46,606 nucleotides of DNA, taken from NCBI RefSeq assembly GCF_025211055.1, contig NZ_JAOARO010000021.1:1-46606 (forward strand), in the 5' to 3' direction. Every line of letters begins with the position of its first letter. Position 1 is the stretch's first letter. Below are positions 26,825-34,436 of this stretch, piece by piece. The notes below the pieces were generated by a model. The model worked only from the letters and a program-made list of their open reading frames with translations, ran no database searches and was not told where the DNA came from. Position numbers and translations under genes: made by a program. The stretch comes from Vallitalea sp. Lineage in GTDB: Bacteria; Bacillota; Clostridia; Lachnospirales; Vallitaleaceae.

Positions 26825-29176
26825 TTATACTTCAGGATAAACGAATTTAAACACTGTAATATAAGGAGATTCTATACCATTTTGAGTAATGATCTGTACA
26901 TATTTAATATCTCCTTTAGATAAAGCTAATGATAACTCATATGGTGTAGTATCATCACATGCTACTTTTGTTCCATTAACATATACATTATTAGCTATAC
27001 TATAGAGTTCATATTCAACTATACCATCTTCTAGTGTAATAGTCTTAGTATTCATATTACTTGTAGTAACAGGTAAATCAGTCATATAATCAATGACCGT
27101 TGGTAAACCTGTTACCGCTTCTTTACCACTTGTACTGGTAGCTTTCTTAATACCACAAACCTCAGTAGAGATTTCACCGAATATACCATTCATAGCTGCA
27201 GTACCTGTATAAATACGTACAAAACGAATACCTTCTAGATTAACAGGATTTCCATTTTCATCTACTGCCCAACTAATATCAATAGGGTCTCCACCGCCTG
27301 TACCACTAATATAAGTATTATAATTAGAAGTTGAAGTAATAGCAGCTACTCCATATGGATTATATGCTATTGATTTATCTCCACTACCATTAGGGTGAAC
27401 ATCACAATAGCCGAAGCCAAAACCAGTAGTTGTGTTAGTAGATGTAATACTGCCAAGCATTGTACCTGATAATGTCAACTTGGTTTGTGAATCATTATAG
27501 TCTGCAAATGACAATTGGTTTGTCTTATCTAAAGCAGGATTTGTTTTTCTTCCTGTAAAGTAGTTACAATTAAGTGGGAACCAGCTGTGATTATGGAAAG
27601 TATTTTTTGTGATTGTTCCACTTGCACTGCCAGTATAATTAATAGAATCTAATTTTCCAAGATTATTTCCTGCTTCTGTATATTTTGTATTATCATTAGG
27701 ATTAGGATTTTCATAAGTCAAACTAAAGTTCTTTTTAGTAGTATTTTCATAATATAAAGAACCTGCAATATCATACCAAGTATCAGGATTTCCTTGACTA
27801 TCAGCTTGTGCTACTTGAACACAACCTGGTTCGGAATTATTCCAGAAAGCATTACCATATACTATAAAATCCACGCCATATTTATTATTAGGGTCGTTAT
27901 CAATATTTTTCATATCAAATACTGTGTATCCGCCAAAATATCCTAGTGATACACCTGTTGATGAAACATTATCTGCCATTAATTTAATACCATCTGTACC
28001 TGAAAGATAGATGTCTCCCCATCCACCAACAGTCACCCCTTCATTAGTAAACTGACCAGGAGCAGGTAAAAATGCATAAACAGATGGATCTCCTGCAACT
28101 ATAGGAGCATCACAATTGAAGGCAAAATCATATGTTCTCTCTGCACCATTTTGGGTAACTTTGAGTGAGAAATTGTGATTTCCTGCTGTACTTGCAGAAA
28201 TTACATTACCTGCAAATGAAATATTAGAATCAGTAGTACTATAAGTTACTGTTGCATCACTTGCCATAGCAACAGGTTCTATAGTGAAAGTAGCTGGAAC
28301 AATGTCACTACCTGTAGTAGATATCAAATTATAGCTTGATACATAAGGATCAAAAGGAGCAGATACTGCTACATTTTCATTAAAAGTTACTTTGCTAAGA
28401 AGTATATCATTATTGATAGAATAATTAATGATATCTTCTCCCAAAGCTATTTTTTCAGTAGCTTTCACAGCATTATCTGAACCATTTAATGCATTTACTG
28501 CACTGCTTGTATTGATACCAAAGGATTCAGCTATAGCTATAATTTTTTCTAATCCTTCATTTAGCTCTGTTGTATAAGCATCATAATTAGCTACAACTTC
28601 TATAGGCATATATGTACTAATACCACCAGTACTTTTCATTTCAATACCAGCATAATCTGATAGCTTCACTGGAGTTGTTACTGGAGTACTTGAATTTTTA
28701 GGATTAACTGTTACATTTGCATCTCTAACAAATGGTACACACATGTTAATACTTTTTTCTAGACCTTTCCAAGTATATTCTTTGCCATTTAGAACCTTAA
28801 TCTTACCATCTGCTATTATCAAACTATAATCACTAATTGTAGCTAGTACATCTGTTTGATAGTTGTTAATAGTGTAATACTGTATATATGCATTGTCTGG
28901 AACGATACAACTACCAGGTGCTACAGCTCCCATTTTTCCATTAATCTCATATAAAACTGTCCATGGATAGCTTTGACTTGTAATACGAGTATATATACTT
29001 TCTACTGTGTCCCCGTCTTGTGTAATTACTGTAGGATTTGGATTTGCCCCACCTGATAAATAAACTTCTACATTTGTAGGTGCTGCTGCTTTTGCAGTAA
29101 GAGGCATCATTGTAAGAATCATTGCCACTGCAAGTAAGATTGCATAACTTTTTCTTTTGCTTCTTGATAAAATCAT
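26825..29176 (-). CDS. Secreted cell-surface protein, first gene of the cobalamin-riboswitch operon
   Basis: A 783-aa protein with a signal peptide (about 1-31, cut after TAKAAA). Residues about 35-120 look like a DUF4430/SLBB-type beta domain (NGKMGAVAPGSC), and about 255-355 like a cadherin-like sandwich. A large domain follows (about 357-665) with GVDFIVYGNAFWNNSEPGCV, GNPDTWYDIAGS and VDENGNPVNLEGIRFVRIYT-like text. From memory, similar text occurs in surface proteins of Bacteroidetes B12-uptake operons. No SLH, LPXTG or lipobox is present, so it is released or held by partners. AAGGAGG precedes the ATG. As the gene directly behind the riboswitch it is the most tightly B12-controlled product. 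The biochemical role is unknown. Confidence 0.75.
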   Translation of the reverse strand: MILSRSKRKSYAILLAVAMILTMMPLTAKAAAPTNVEVYLSGGANPNPTVITQDGDTVESIYTRITSQSYPWTVLYEINGKMGAVAPGSCIVPDNAYIQYYTINNYQTDVLATISDYSLIIADGKIKVLNGKEYTWKGLEKSINMCVPFVRDANVTVNPKNSSTPVTTPVKLSDYAGIEMKSTGGISTYMPIEVVANYDAYTTELNEGLEKIIAIAESFGINTSSAVNALNGSDNAVKATEKIALGEDIINYSINNDILLSKVTFNENVAVSAPFDPYVSSYNLISTTGSDIVPATFTIEPVAMASDATVTYSTTDSNISFAGNVISASTAGNHNFSLKVTQNGAERTYDFAFNCDAPIVAGDPSVYAFLPAPGQFTNEGVTVGGWGDIYLSGTDGIKLMADNVSSTGVSLGYFGGYTVFDMKNIDNDPNNKYGVDFIVYGNAFWNNSEPGCVQVAQADSQGNPDTWYDIAGSLYYENTTKKNFSLTYENPNPNDNTKYTEAGNNLGKLDSINYTGSASGTITKNTFHNHSWFPLNCNYFTGRKTNPALDKTNQLSFADYNDSQTKLTLSGTMLGSITSTNTTTGFGFGYCDVHPNGSGDKSIAYNPYGVAAITSTSNYNTYISGTGGGDPIDISWAVDENGNPVNLEGIRFVRIYTGTAAMNGIFGEISTEVCGIKKATSTSGKEAVTGLPTVIDYMTDLPVTTSNMNTKTITLEDGIVEYELYSIANNVYVNGTKVACDDTTPYELSLALSKGDIKYVQIITQNGIESPYITVFKFVYPEV

Positions 29177-29300
29177 TTTCTTTCCTCCTTGAATTTTGCT
29201 TACCTGATAATCAGCTAAAATATTAGTTCCTCTTCTATTTGCAAAGTATCCGATGTTTTAAGGATATATACAAACAGATTAGTCATATGTTCCGTGCACT

Positions 29301-29326
29301 AAAAAGGACACTCCTAAGAGCGCCCT
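29301..29326 (-). terminator. Riboswitch-controlled intrinsic terminator
   Basis: Minus-strand stem AGGGCGCTC-TTAG-GAGTGTCCT (nine pairs, two of them G-U) followed by TTTTT. It lies between aptamer and first gene, the position of a ligand-dependent terminator. Confidence 0.8.
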
Positions 29327-29620
29327 GACATACTTGGTTTAGAACATAAAGATTACACCTATTTATGCCTTCCAACCTCAGGGATTTGCATTACATTTTA
29401 ACAAACAGAGTGAGAATATCCCGACTTAGCCATTTGCCACTTACACTGTGGTTTTCCTACCAAGACACCTTCCCGATTATTCCATAACTAAATTGAATTT
29501 CTCAGTGGTATATTGTCCTTTCGTTGACATTACGGTTGCTGAGACAGTGTCGGATTTTCACCGAAGAATATGTAACTATTCACTCACAACTAATTATTGT
29601 GACCTTCCTCTCAAACTGCC
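29301..29620 (-). promoter_or_regulatory. Cobalamin (B12) riboswitch with terminator platform
   Basis: On the minus strand the core reads CGGTGAAAATCCGACACTG, then TCTCAGCAACCGTAATG (29529-29563), matching the conserved 5' part of the cobalamin aptamer (GGTGAAAATCCG...CAACTGTAA). About 100 nt later GGCTAAGTCGGGATATTC (29414-29431) matches the conserved AAGTCAGGA 3' motif. The expression platform ends in a terminator at 29301-29326, so bound B12 should stop transcription before the first gene (start at 29176). The leader is about 440 nt. The plus-strand ORF over this region is meaningless. Confidence 0.88.
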
Positions 29621-29783
29621 TTTATTAAATTATTTTCTCTTTCTTAACAGCTACATTGTAACATTTTGTTTGTTTAATGTAAATAGTTATTATAATATAT
29701 TTTAATTATTTAAAAATAACAAATAAATATTAATTTATATATAATTCTAACATATTTTTATAAACTATACTTAGTCTGTAATC

Positions 29784-29828
29784 AAAATAAGATGTATTAA
29801 AAACTTATTTTTTAATGCATCTTATTTT
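29784..29828. terminator. Bidirectional terminator behind the nikA-like remnant
   Basis: Arms AAAATAAGATG/CATCTTATTTT and inner ATTAAAAA/TTTTTTAAT form a long AT-rich stem with T-rich flanks on both strands. It separates the araC/nikA fragment from the riboswitch leader. The stretch 29621-29783 is otherwise empty AT-rich DNA and should contain the riboswitch operon promoter, which I could not fix. Confidence 0.6.
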
Positions 29829-29866
29829 ATATCACATTATTTATATTCTCTACTTATCAGCTAACA

Positions 29867-30058
29867 TTAATTTATTAACATCATATCTAATTGACCAGGT
29901 ATACTAGGAAATTCTACAGTTGATATAACATCTTTGTTATATAATGCTATTTGTTTTTGATATGATATTGGTATGTATATTGCACTTTCATGTAATTGTT
30001 TTAAAATATTATTATAACAATCCTTAATCTCTTTTTTATCATTTATAGAGAATAGCTT
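29867..30058 (-). pseudogene. 3' fragment of a NikA/DppA-type substrate-binding protein gene
   Basis: About 60 codons in the frame next to the AraC fragment, ending at 29867. The text KKEIKDCYNNILKQLHESAI, then YIPISYQKQIALYNKD and EFPSIPGQLDMMLIN is the characteristic C-terminal end (LHE-AVYxPISYQ...YNKD) of nickel/peptide-binding proteins. No start or signal peptide is left; the upstream sequence is the AraC fragment. A matching permease start, also leftward, survives at 5732-5971, 24 kb away. Confidence 0.65.
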
Positions 30059-30566
30059 TTAATTCTGATCTTGGTTTAGTAAGTTCAATTGCCATATTTG
30101 AACGTTTAAATTTACTAAGACCTTTATGATACTCTTCATTAAGCAGACTCTCTTCAATGAATCTTTCATCAGCTATTATCGTTATGTATCTTACTCTTCT
30201 ATCTTTTATTATTTTAAATAATCCACTCATTTTTTTTCTAAAATATACACTTAGATTACCACTGCTTATATTCATATCTTTAGCTTCCATTTCATTGTGG
30301 AAGAGATTACCTTCAATCATGTAGTTAATTTCATATGGTGGATTTATCAAATTGTATTCAAATCCTATAGATTTTTTTAGATACACATCAGTTATACATA
30401 ACTCTAGTCCATTAGGAAATTTTATCTGTTCTATATAACCTTCTCCATACTGTGGACTTACATAATATCTTATGTACATACCTGCTTTTTCACTTTGGAA
30501 TTTACATTCCTCAACAAAAAATTTGTAAAAATCATTTGCATTACTAACAATGAGATTATCATTCAA
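30039..30566 (-). pseudogene. Truncated AraC-family regulator (sensor domain only)
   Basis: About 175 residues in frame from the TTG at 30566, chosen because GAGGTG lies 6 bp upstream. The ATG at 30644 lies inside the Fur box and cannot be a normal start. The content resembles the N-terminal sensor part of the AraC regulators at 36302 and 40323 (e.g. PYEINYMIEGNLFHNEMEAK, SSGNLSVYFRKKMSGLF), but the about 100-residue HTH domain is missing. It ends where the nikA-like tail begins. A full Fur-box promoter remains, so a sensor-only peptide might still be made. Confidence 0.65.
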
Positions 30567-30623
30567 AGTAAGCACCTCTTTCAAAATAGTTAGCGCCAAT
30601 AACTGCTGTTTATTGTATTGACA

Positions 30624-30680
30624 GATATTGATAATAATTATCATTATTAATATTATATTCTATTATGTATTAAATGTAAA
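30624..30680 (-). promoter_or_regulatory. Strong promoter with Fur box for the AraC fragment
   Basis: On the minus strand TTTACA (30675-30680), 17 bp and TATAAT (30652-30657) are followed by a Fur box at 30624-30642. GATATTGATAATAATTATC (plus strand) matches the 19-bp consensus at 17 positions and contains the perfect 7-1-7 palindrome TGATAATAATTATCA. It was probably the control region of an iron-regulated araC-type gene. Confidence 0.8.
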
Positions 30681-30756
30681 GTCAGATTTACTGACTTAGG
30701 TTAACTGAAGTTACTAAGCTAATTTTGTATATAATAGTAATTACTAATAATATGAA

Positions 30757-30786
30757 AAACCGAGTAAATTATTAACTTTACTCGGT
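30757..30786 (-). terminator. Terminator of the M23 peptidase gene
   Basis: Perfect 11-bp stem AACCGAGTAAA/TTTACTCGGTT with an 8-nt loop, followed by TTTTT on the minus strand, 24 bp past the stop. Confidence 0.85.
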
Positions 30787-30810
30787 TCATTATATACATA
30801 ATCTACTTCA

Positions 30811-32172
30811 CTATAAATAATTAGAAGGATTTTGTGGAGTTCCATTTTTACGAACTTCAAAGTGTACGTGTGGTCCTGTACTATTTCCTGTACTACCTGA
30901 AGCAGCGATAGATTGACCTTTTGTAACCTTTTGTCCCTTTTTAACGTACAACTTACTATTATGTGCATAATAAGTTGTATATCCTTCTCCATGATCTATC
31001 TTAACTAAATAACCATATCCTCCACTCCATCCAGCAAAAATGACTGTTCCTGATTCTGCAGCTTTTACTTTGGTTCCTCTAGGAACACCTATATCAATTC
31101 CTGTATGGAATGATCCCCATCTTCTACCAAATGGAGATGTAATTCTACCGTAAACTGGTCTTGAAAAAGTTGGTAAAGATCTTGTTCCAACAACAATAAT
31201 TGTTTTAGTCGGTTCTTTAATAACTTTCTCAGATACAATTTCTCTTTCTGATTCTAAACCATTAATGCAAGTAACATTGGTTGTTAATTCTCTTATACCT
31301 GGCTCTCCTTGTTGAATTGTCTTCTTGTATGTCTTATACTTACTGCTGTCTTTTTGATATTCAATAGGACATGCTATACTTTCTTCATATGTAAGTTTTT
31401 CTTTTACTTTTACAGACAATAGTGGTTTTGGCACCATTAAATTAACTTCTTGTCCAATCTGTATTACACTATCTCGTTTGAATTGTGGATTTATCTTCAA
31501 TAATTCTGATAATCCCATTCCATTATCATTAGCTACCTCTGATAATGTATCTCCAGATTTTATTGTATATGTAACTTTCTCTTCTTTACTTGATTTAAGT
31601 TTACTAACTGCTTCGTCTCTTTGTATAATACTCTCTTGGCTAACATAAAGCGTGTCTTCCTGTACTGATTCTACAAATGCAACAGCTTCAACACTTCCTT
31701 GATTACCTTGTAATAAATAATCACTTTTAACATCTTCTAAAACAGATTCAGCTGTTTGTTCATCTTTTACAACAATCTTGGTTTGTTTATCTATGGATAA
31801 TACATTAGCTTTTACAAAAAAATCATTCTTATTATATATTAATGTATTAAATAACCCATTGGCTAACTCTTCGTCGGTCATAAGAACTTGTTTTTCTTTC
31901 TTAACTGGAAAAGTACTAACTAAATCATCTACTAATATCACTGTCTCTAATTCATTTTGTAAACGAGTTGTTACATCTTTCATTATTTGACCGATGTTTT
32001 CTGTATCTTGTACAAATCCTATTTCACTATTTTTATAAGTAACTTTATATATTATTTCAGATTGAACATTCATATTTGCTTGTATGAACACTGTAGCAAA
32101 TATCAATGAAAAAAACATAACAATTAATACAATCGTATTTTTTCCAACAGTTTTCATATTTATGGGGCTCAT
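30811..32172 (-). CDS. LysM-G5-M23 peptidoglycan endopeptidase
   Basis: A 453-aa secreted or membrane-anchored cell-wall enzyme. An N-terminal hydrophobic segment (about 12-32) is followed by a helical region (about 40-195), LysM (about 199-245, YTIKSGDTLSEVANDNGMGL) and G5 (about 250-330). The M23 domain covers about 340-453. HTGIDIG and HVHFE supply the zinc-binding His and Asp residues of the LytM fold, so it should be active. GGAGG lies 7 bp before the ATG. This architecture is common in Clostridia, where it trims wall peptides in growth or sporulation. It is monocistronic. Confidence 0.93.
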   Translation of the reverse strand: MSPINMKTVGKNTIVLIVMFFSLIFATVFIQANMNVQSEIIYKVTYKNSEIGFVQDTENIGQIMKDVTTRLQNELETVILVDDLVSTFPVKKEKQVLMTDEELANGLFNTLIYNKNDFFVKANVLSIDKQTKIVVKDEQTAESVLEDVKSDYLLQGNQGSVEAVAFVESVQEDTLYVSQESIIQRDEAVSKLKSSKEEKVTYTIKSGDTLSEVANDNGMGLSELLKINPQFKRDSVIQIGQEVNLMVPKPLLSVKVKEKLTYEESIACPIEYQKDSSKYKTYKKTIQQGEPGIRELTTNVTCINGLESEREIVSEKVIKEPTKTIIVVGTRSLPTFSRPVYGRITSPFGRRWGSFHTGIDIGVPRGTKVKAAESGTVIFAGWSGGYGYLVKIDHGEGYTTYYAHNSKLYVKKGQKVTKGQSIAASGSTGNSTGPHVHFEVRKNGTPQNPSNYL

Positions 32173-32711
32173 GTTTTATCCTCCGTATGTAATTCATTTG
32201 TAAAATTAATTTGTAATTTATTATAATTTATTTCATTATTATCTTTTTAAAATTATCTTTAATTATTAGTTATTATCTTTTTTTATATTTGTTTTATTAT
32301 TTTCTATGTCTCTTTCAACACCTCTTTTCTATTTCTCTTCAAAACGTCATATTTTTACGATAATCTGTCCAATTCTACATTCGCATGAGTCTCTGTTCAT
32401 ATATTACATAATTATAACATTTATTATTCCGCACGTCAAACTTTTGTAACATTTATTTGTAATTTAATTGTAATATTTTAAAAAATATTATTGACGAGAA
32501 GATGGATGGGCAAGATATGATGATACTAATAATTATATAATTTATGAAGGAGATAGTTTAACGTTAATCTATTTATGTGTGGTAACATTTTTATACTTTC
32601 ATGTCAAAAATTAGTTACAAGAAAAAATGTATTGCTTAGATACTTCAACAATACATTTTATATAAACGTTATAGTACAATAATTTTTCTGACTCATTACA
32701 AATATTTTAAT
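32173..32711. other. Long intergenic region with an orphan coding-like fragment
   Basis: 539 bp. The right part holds the terminator at 32624-32659. On the plus strand 32495-32614 is open for 39 codons without a usable start. It reads DGWARYDDTNNYIIYEGD and then a hydrophobic stretch, which looks more like relic protein sequence than random AT-rich DNA, but I do not recognise it. The part next to 32172 should contain the M23 gene promoter. Nothing else is visible. Confidence 0.35.
32624..32659 (-). terminator. Terminator of the two-gene ABC operon
   Basis: Perfect 11-bp stem AAAATGTATTG/CAATACATTTT with a 14-nt loop and TTTTTTC on the minus strand, about 50 bp past the stop at 32712. Confidence 0.8.
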
Positions 32712-34436
32712 TTAATCAGTTATATTAATATTCAATTTTTCTTCTGCATTCCACATATCATAATATTTTCCTTTTCTCTTGAGAAGTATATCATGATTCC
32801 CCTTTTCTTTTATTTTACCATCTGACACAACAAGTATCTGATCAGCATTTTTAATAATAGAAAGTGTATGCGCTATCATAATAACAGTCTTTTTATTTTT
32901 TAATAAGTTAGTAATAGCGTTTTTTACAGCTAATTCATTCTCAATATCTAATGATGCCGTAGCTTCATCCAATAGAAGAATAGGACTGTTTTTAAGGATA
33001 GCACGTGCAATGGATAATCTTTGTCTTTCTCCACCAGAGAATTGATTACCATTTTCCCCAACTGGTGTATCATATCCCAATTCCAACTTTTCAATAAATT
33101 CTTCACAATTAGCAAGTCTGCAAGCTTCTTCTATCTCTTCATCTGTAGCAGAAGAACGAGCATATCTTATATTATTCCTTATAGTATCATTAAACAAAAA
33201 GACATCTTGATCAACCATTGAAATCTGACTAAGCACTTTAGCTGCATCAATATCCTTAATTGAAATTCCTCCTATTTTTATTTCACCTGAATCAGGTTCA
33301 TAATATTTGGAAATAAGATTAAGAATAGTTGATTTACCTGAACCTGAATCACCTACAATAGCAGTTAATTTTTGATTTTCAACTAAGAAATCTACTCCTG
33401 CTAACACAGGTTTATCTTTATCATAAGAAAAAGTTACATTATCAAATTCAATATTATGAAATCTAGGACTAAAAGCTATATCTCTTTCTACCTCTTCTTT
33501 TTCATGGACAACATTATTAATATGCCTTTTAGATATCATTAAGTTTTTATAAGAAGTCAAATCTACGAAGATAACCCCTGCAAGCTTAGACGAGAATATC
33601 GGTAATATGCTTAACATAAATAATGTAGGTGCATCAAAAGCATTAGTATTAAGACCATGCCAAGCAATCAATATCATTATAGGTAAAGTACACCATGATA
33701 AAACACTGAATACCATACCAATAGGTATAACATTTTTTTCATATACATAACTAATATTACTATATGAATACATAGAATCAGTCACAGTCTTATTTTTAGT
33801 ACCACCAATACCATAAGCACGGAAGGTTTGGATTCCTGTTATATATTCAACTATATTACTCACATTATCTGCCATTATCCTGTTTTTCTCATTACCATAT
33901 CTCTTAACCGAACGAAATGAAAACCATAAAGTAGGTATTAATAACAGATATCCTATTAATATTGCCAAACCAGCTGGAACATAGATAGTAAATATGAAAA
34001 TAATCAACATTGTTGAAAGAGAGATATTTTTAGCAATATCACCAGCTTTATGTGTAAGAATTTTTTCATAGTTGTTTACATCATTTGTTGCAACATTGAT
34101 ATATTCACCTGTTTGTCCTTTAGTAAACCTGAATAGTGGGATTTTCTTGATCTTATCTCCTAAAAACAAACGAATTTGTTTACTTATATCAGCTCCACCA
34201 ATTTGTCCTTGTGTATAACCAATACTGTATATTATAATACGCACTACGAAAACAAGTGTAAGTGCACCAGTTGAAGTAAGTAATAAATTTGAAGTCATAT
34301 TATTATTCCATAATGCCTTTATACAATTTAGAAGTACTATAAAATTACAACCTGATAGCATACCTTCAATGATATTTAACACCATAGATAAATAATAATG
34401 TCTATTCTTTTTCATGATATTATTTTGTCTCATCAT
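32712..34436 (-). CDS. ABC half-transporter, exporter fold (YbtQ/IrtB-like)
   Basis: A 574-aa protein counted from the ATG at 34436. That start has GGAGGAGG at the right distance, while the longer frame from 34496 lies deep in the upstream gene. A six-helix type IV exporter domain (about 1-300) is fused to an ATPase (about 330-570): Walker A GDSGSGKST, signature FSGGERQRLSIARA, Walker B ILLLDEATASLD. It overlaps its partner by 17 bp, so the pair very likely forms a heterodimer. The neighbourhood (AraC regulators, Fur boxes, ECF, MATE) favours metallophore uptake as by YbtPQ or IrtAB, although multidrug export cannot be excluded. Confidence 0.88.
   Translation of the reverse strand: MMRQNNIMKKNRHYYLSMVLNIIEGMLSGCNFIVLLNCIKALWNNNMTSNLLLTSTGALTLVFVVRIIIYSIGYTQGQIGGADISKQIRLFLGDKIKKIPLFRFTKGQTGEYINVATNDVNNYEKILTHKAGDIAKNISLSTMLIIFIFTIYVPAGLAILIGYLLLIPTLWFSFRSVKRYGNEKNRIMADNVSNIVEYITGIQTFRAYGIGGTKNKTVTDSMYSYSNISYVYEKNVIPIGMVFSVLSWCTLPIMILIAWHGLNTNAFDAPTLFMLSILPIFSSKLAGVIFVDLTSYKNLMISKRHINNVVHEKEEVERDIAFSPRFHNIEFDNVTFSYDKDKPVLAGVDFLVENQKLTAIVGDSGSGKSTILNLISKYYEPDSGEIKIGGISIKDIDAAKVLSQISMVDQDVFLFNDTIRNNIRYARSSATDEEIEEACRLANCEEFIEKLELGYDTPVGENGNQFSGGERQRLSIARAILKNSPILLLDEATASLDIENELAVKNAITNLLKNKKTVIMIAHTLSIIKNADQILVVSDGKIKEKGNHDILLKRKGKYYDMWNAEEKLNINITD

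Noticed and set aside
29448..29705. 85-codon plus-strand open frame
   Set aside because: It lies antisense over the cobalamin riboswitch, has no ribosome site and reads as low-complexity hydrophobic text; the minus-strand RNA explains the conservation.
30567..30644. Upstream ATG (30644) for the AraC fragment
   Set aside because: That codon lies inside the Fur box and at or before the expected transcription start; a TTG at 30566 has a proper ribosome site.
30744..30992. 82-codon minus-strand frame at the end of the M23 gene
   Set aside because: Overlaps the M23 catalytic domain in another frame and continues through its terminator hairpin.
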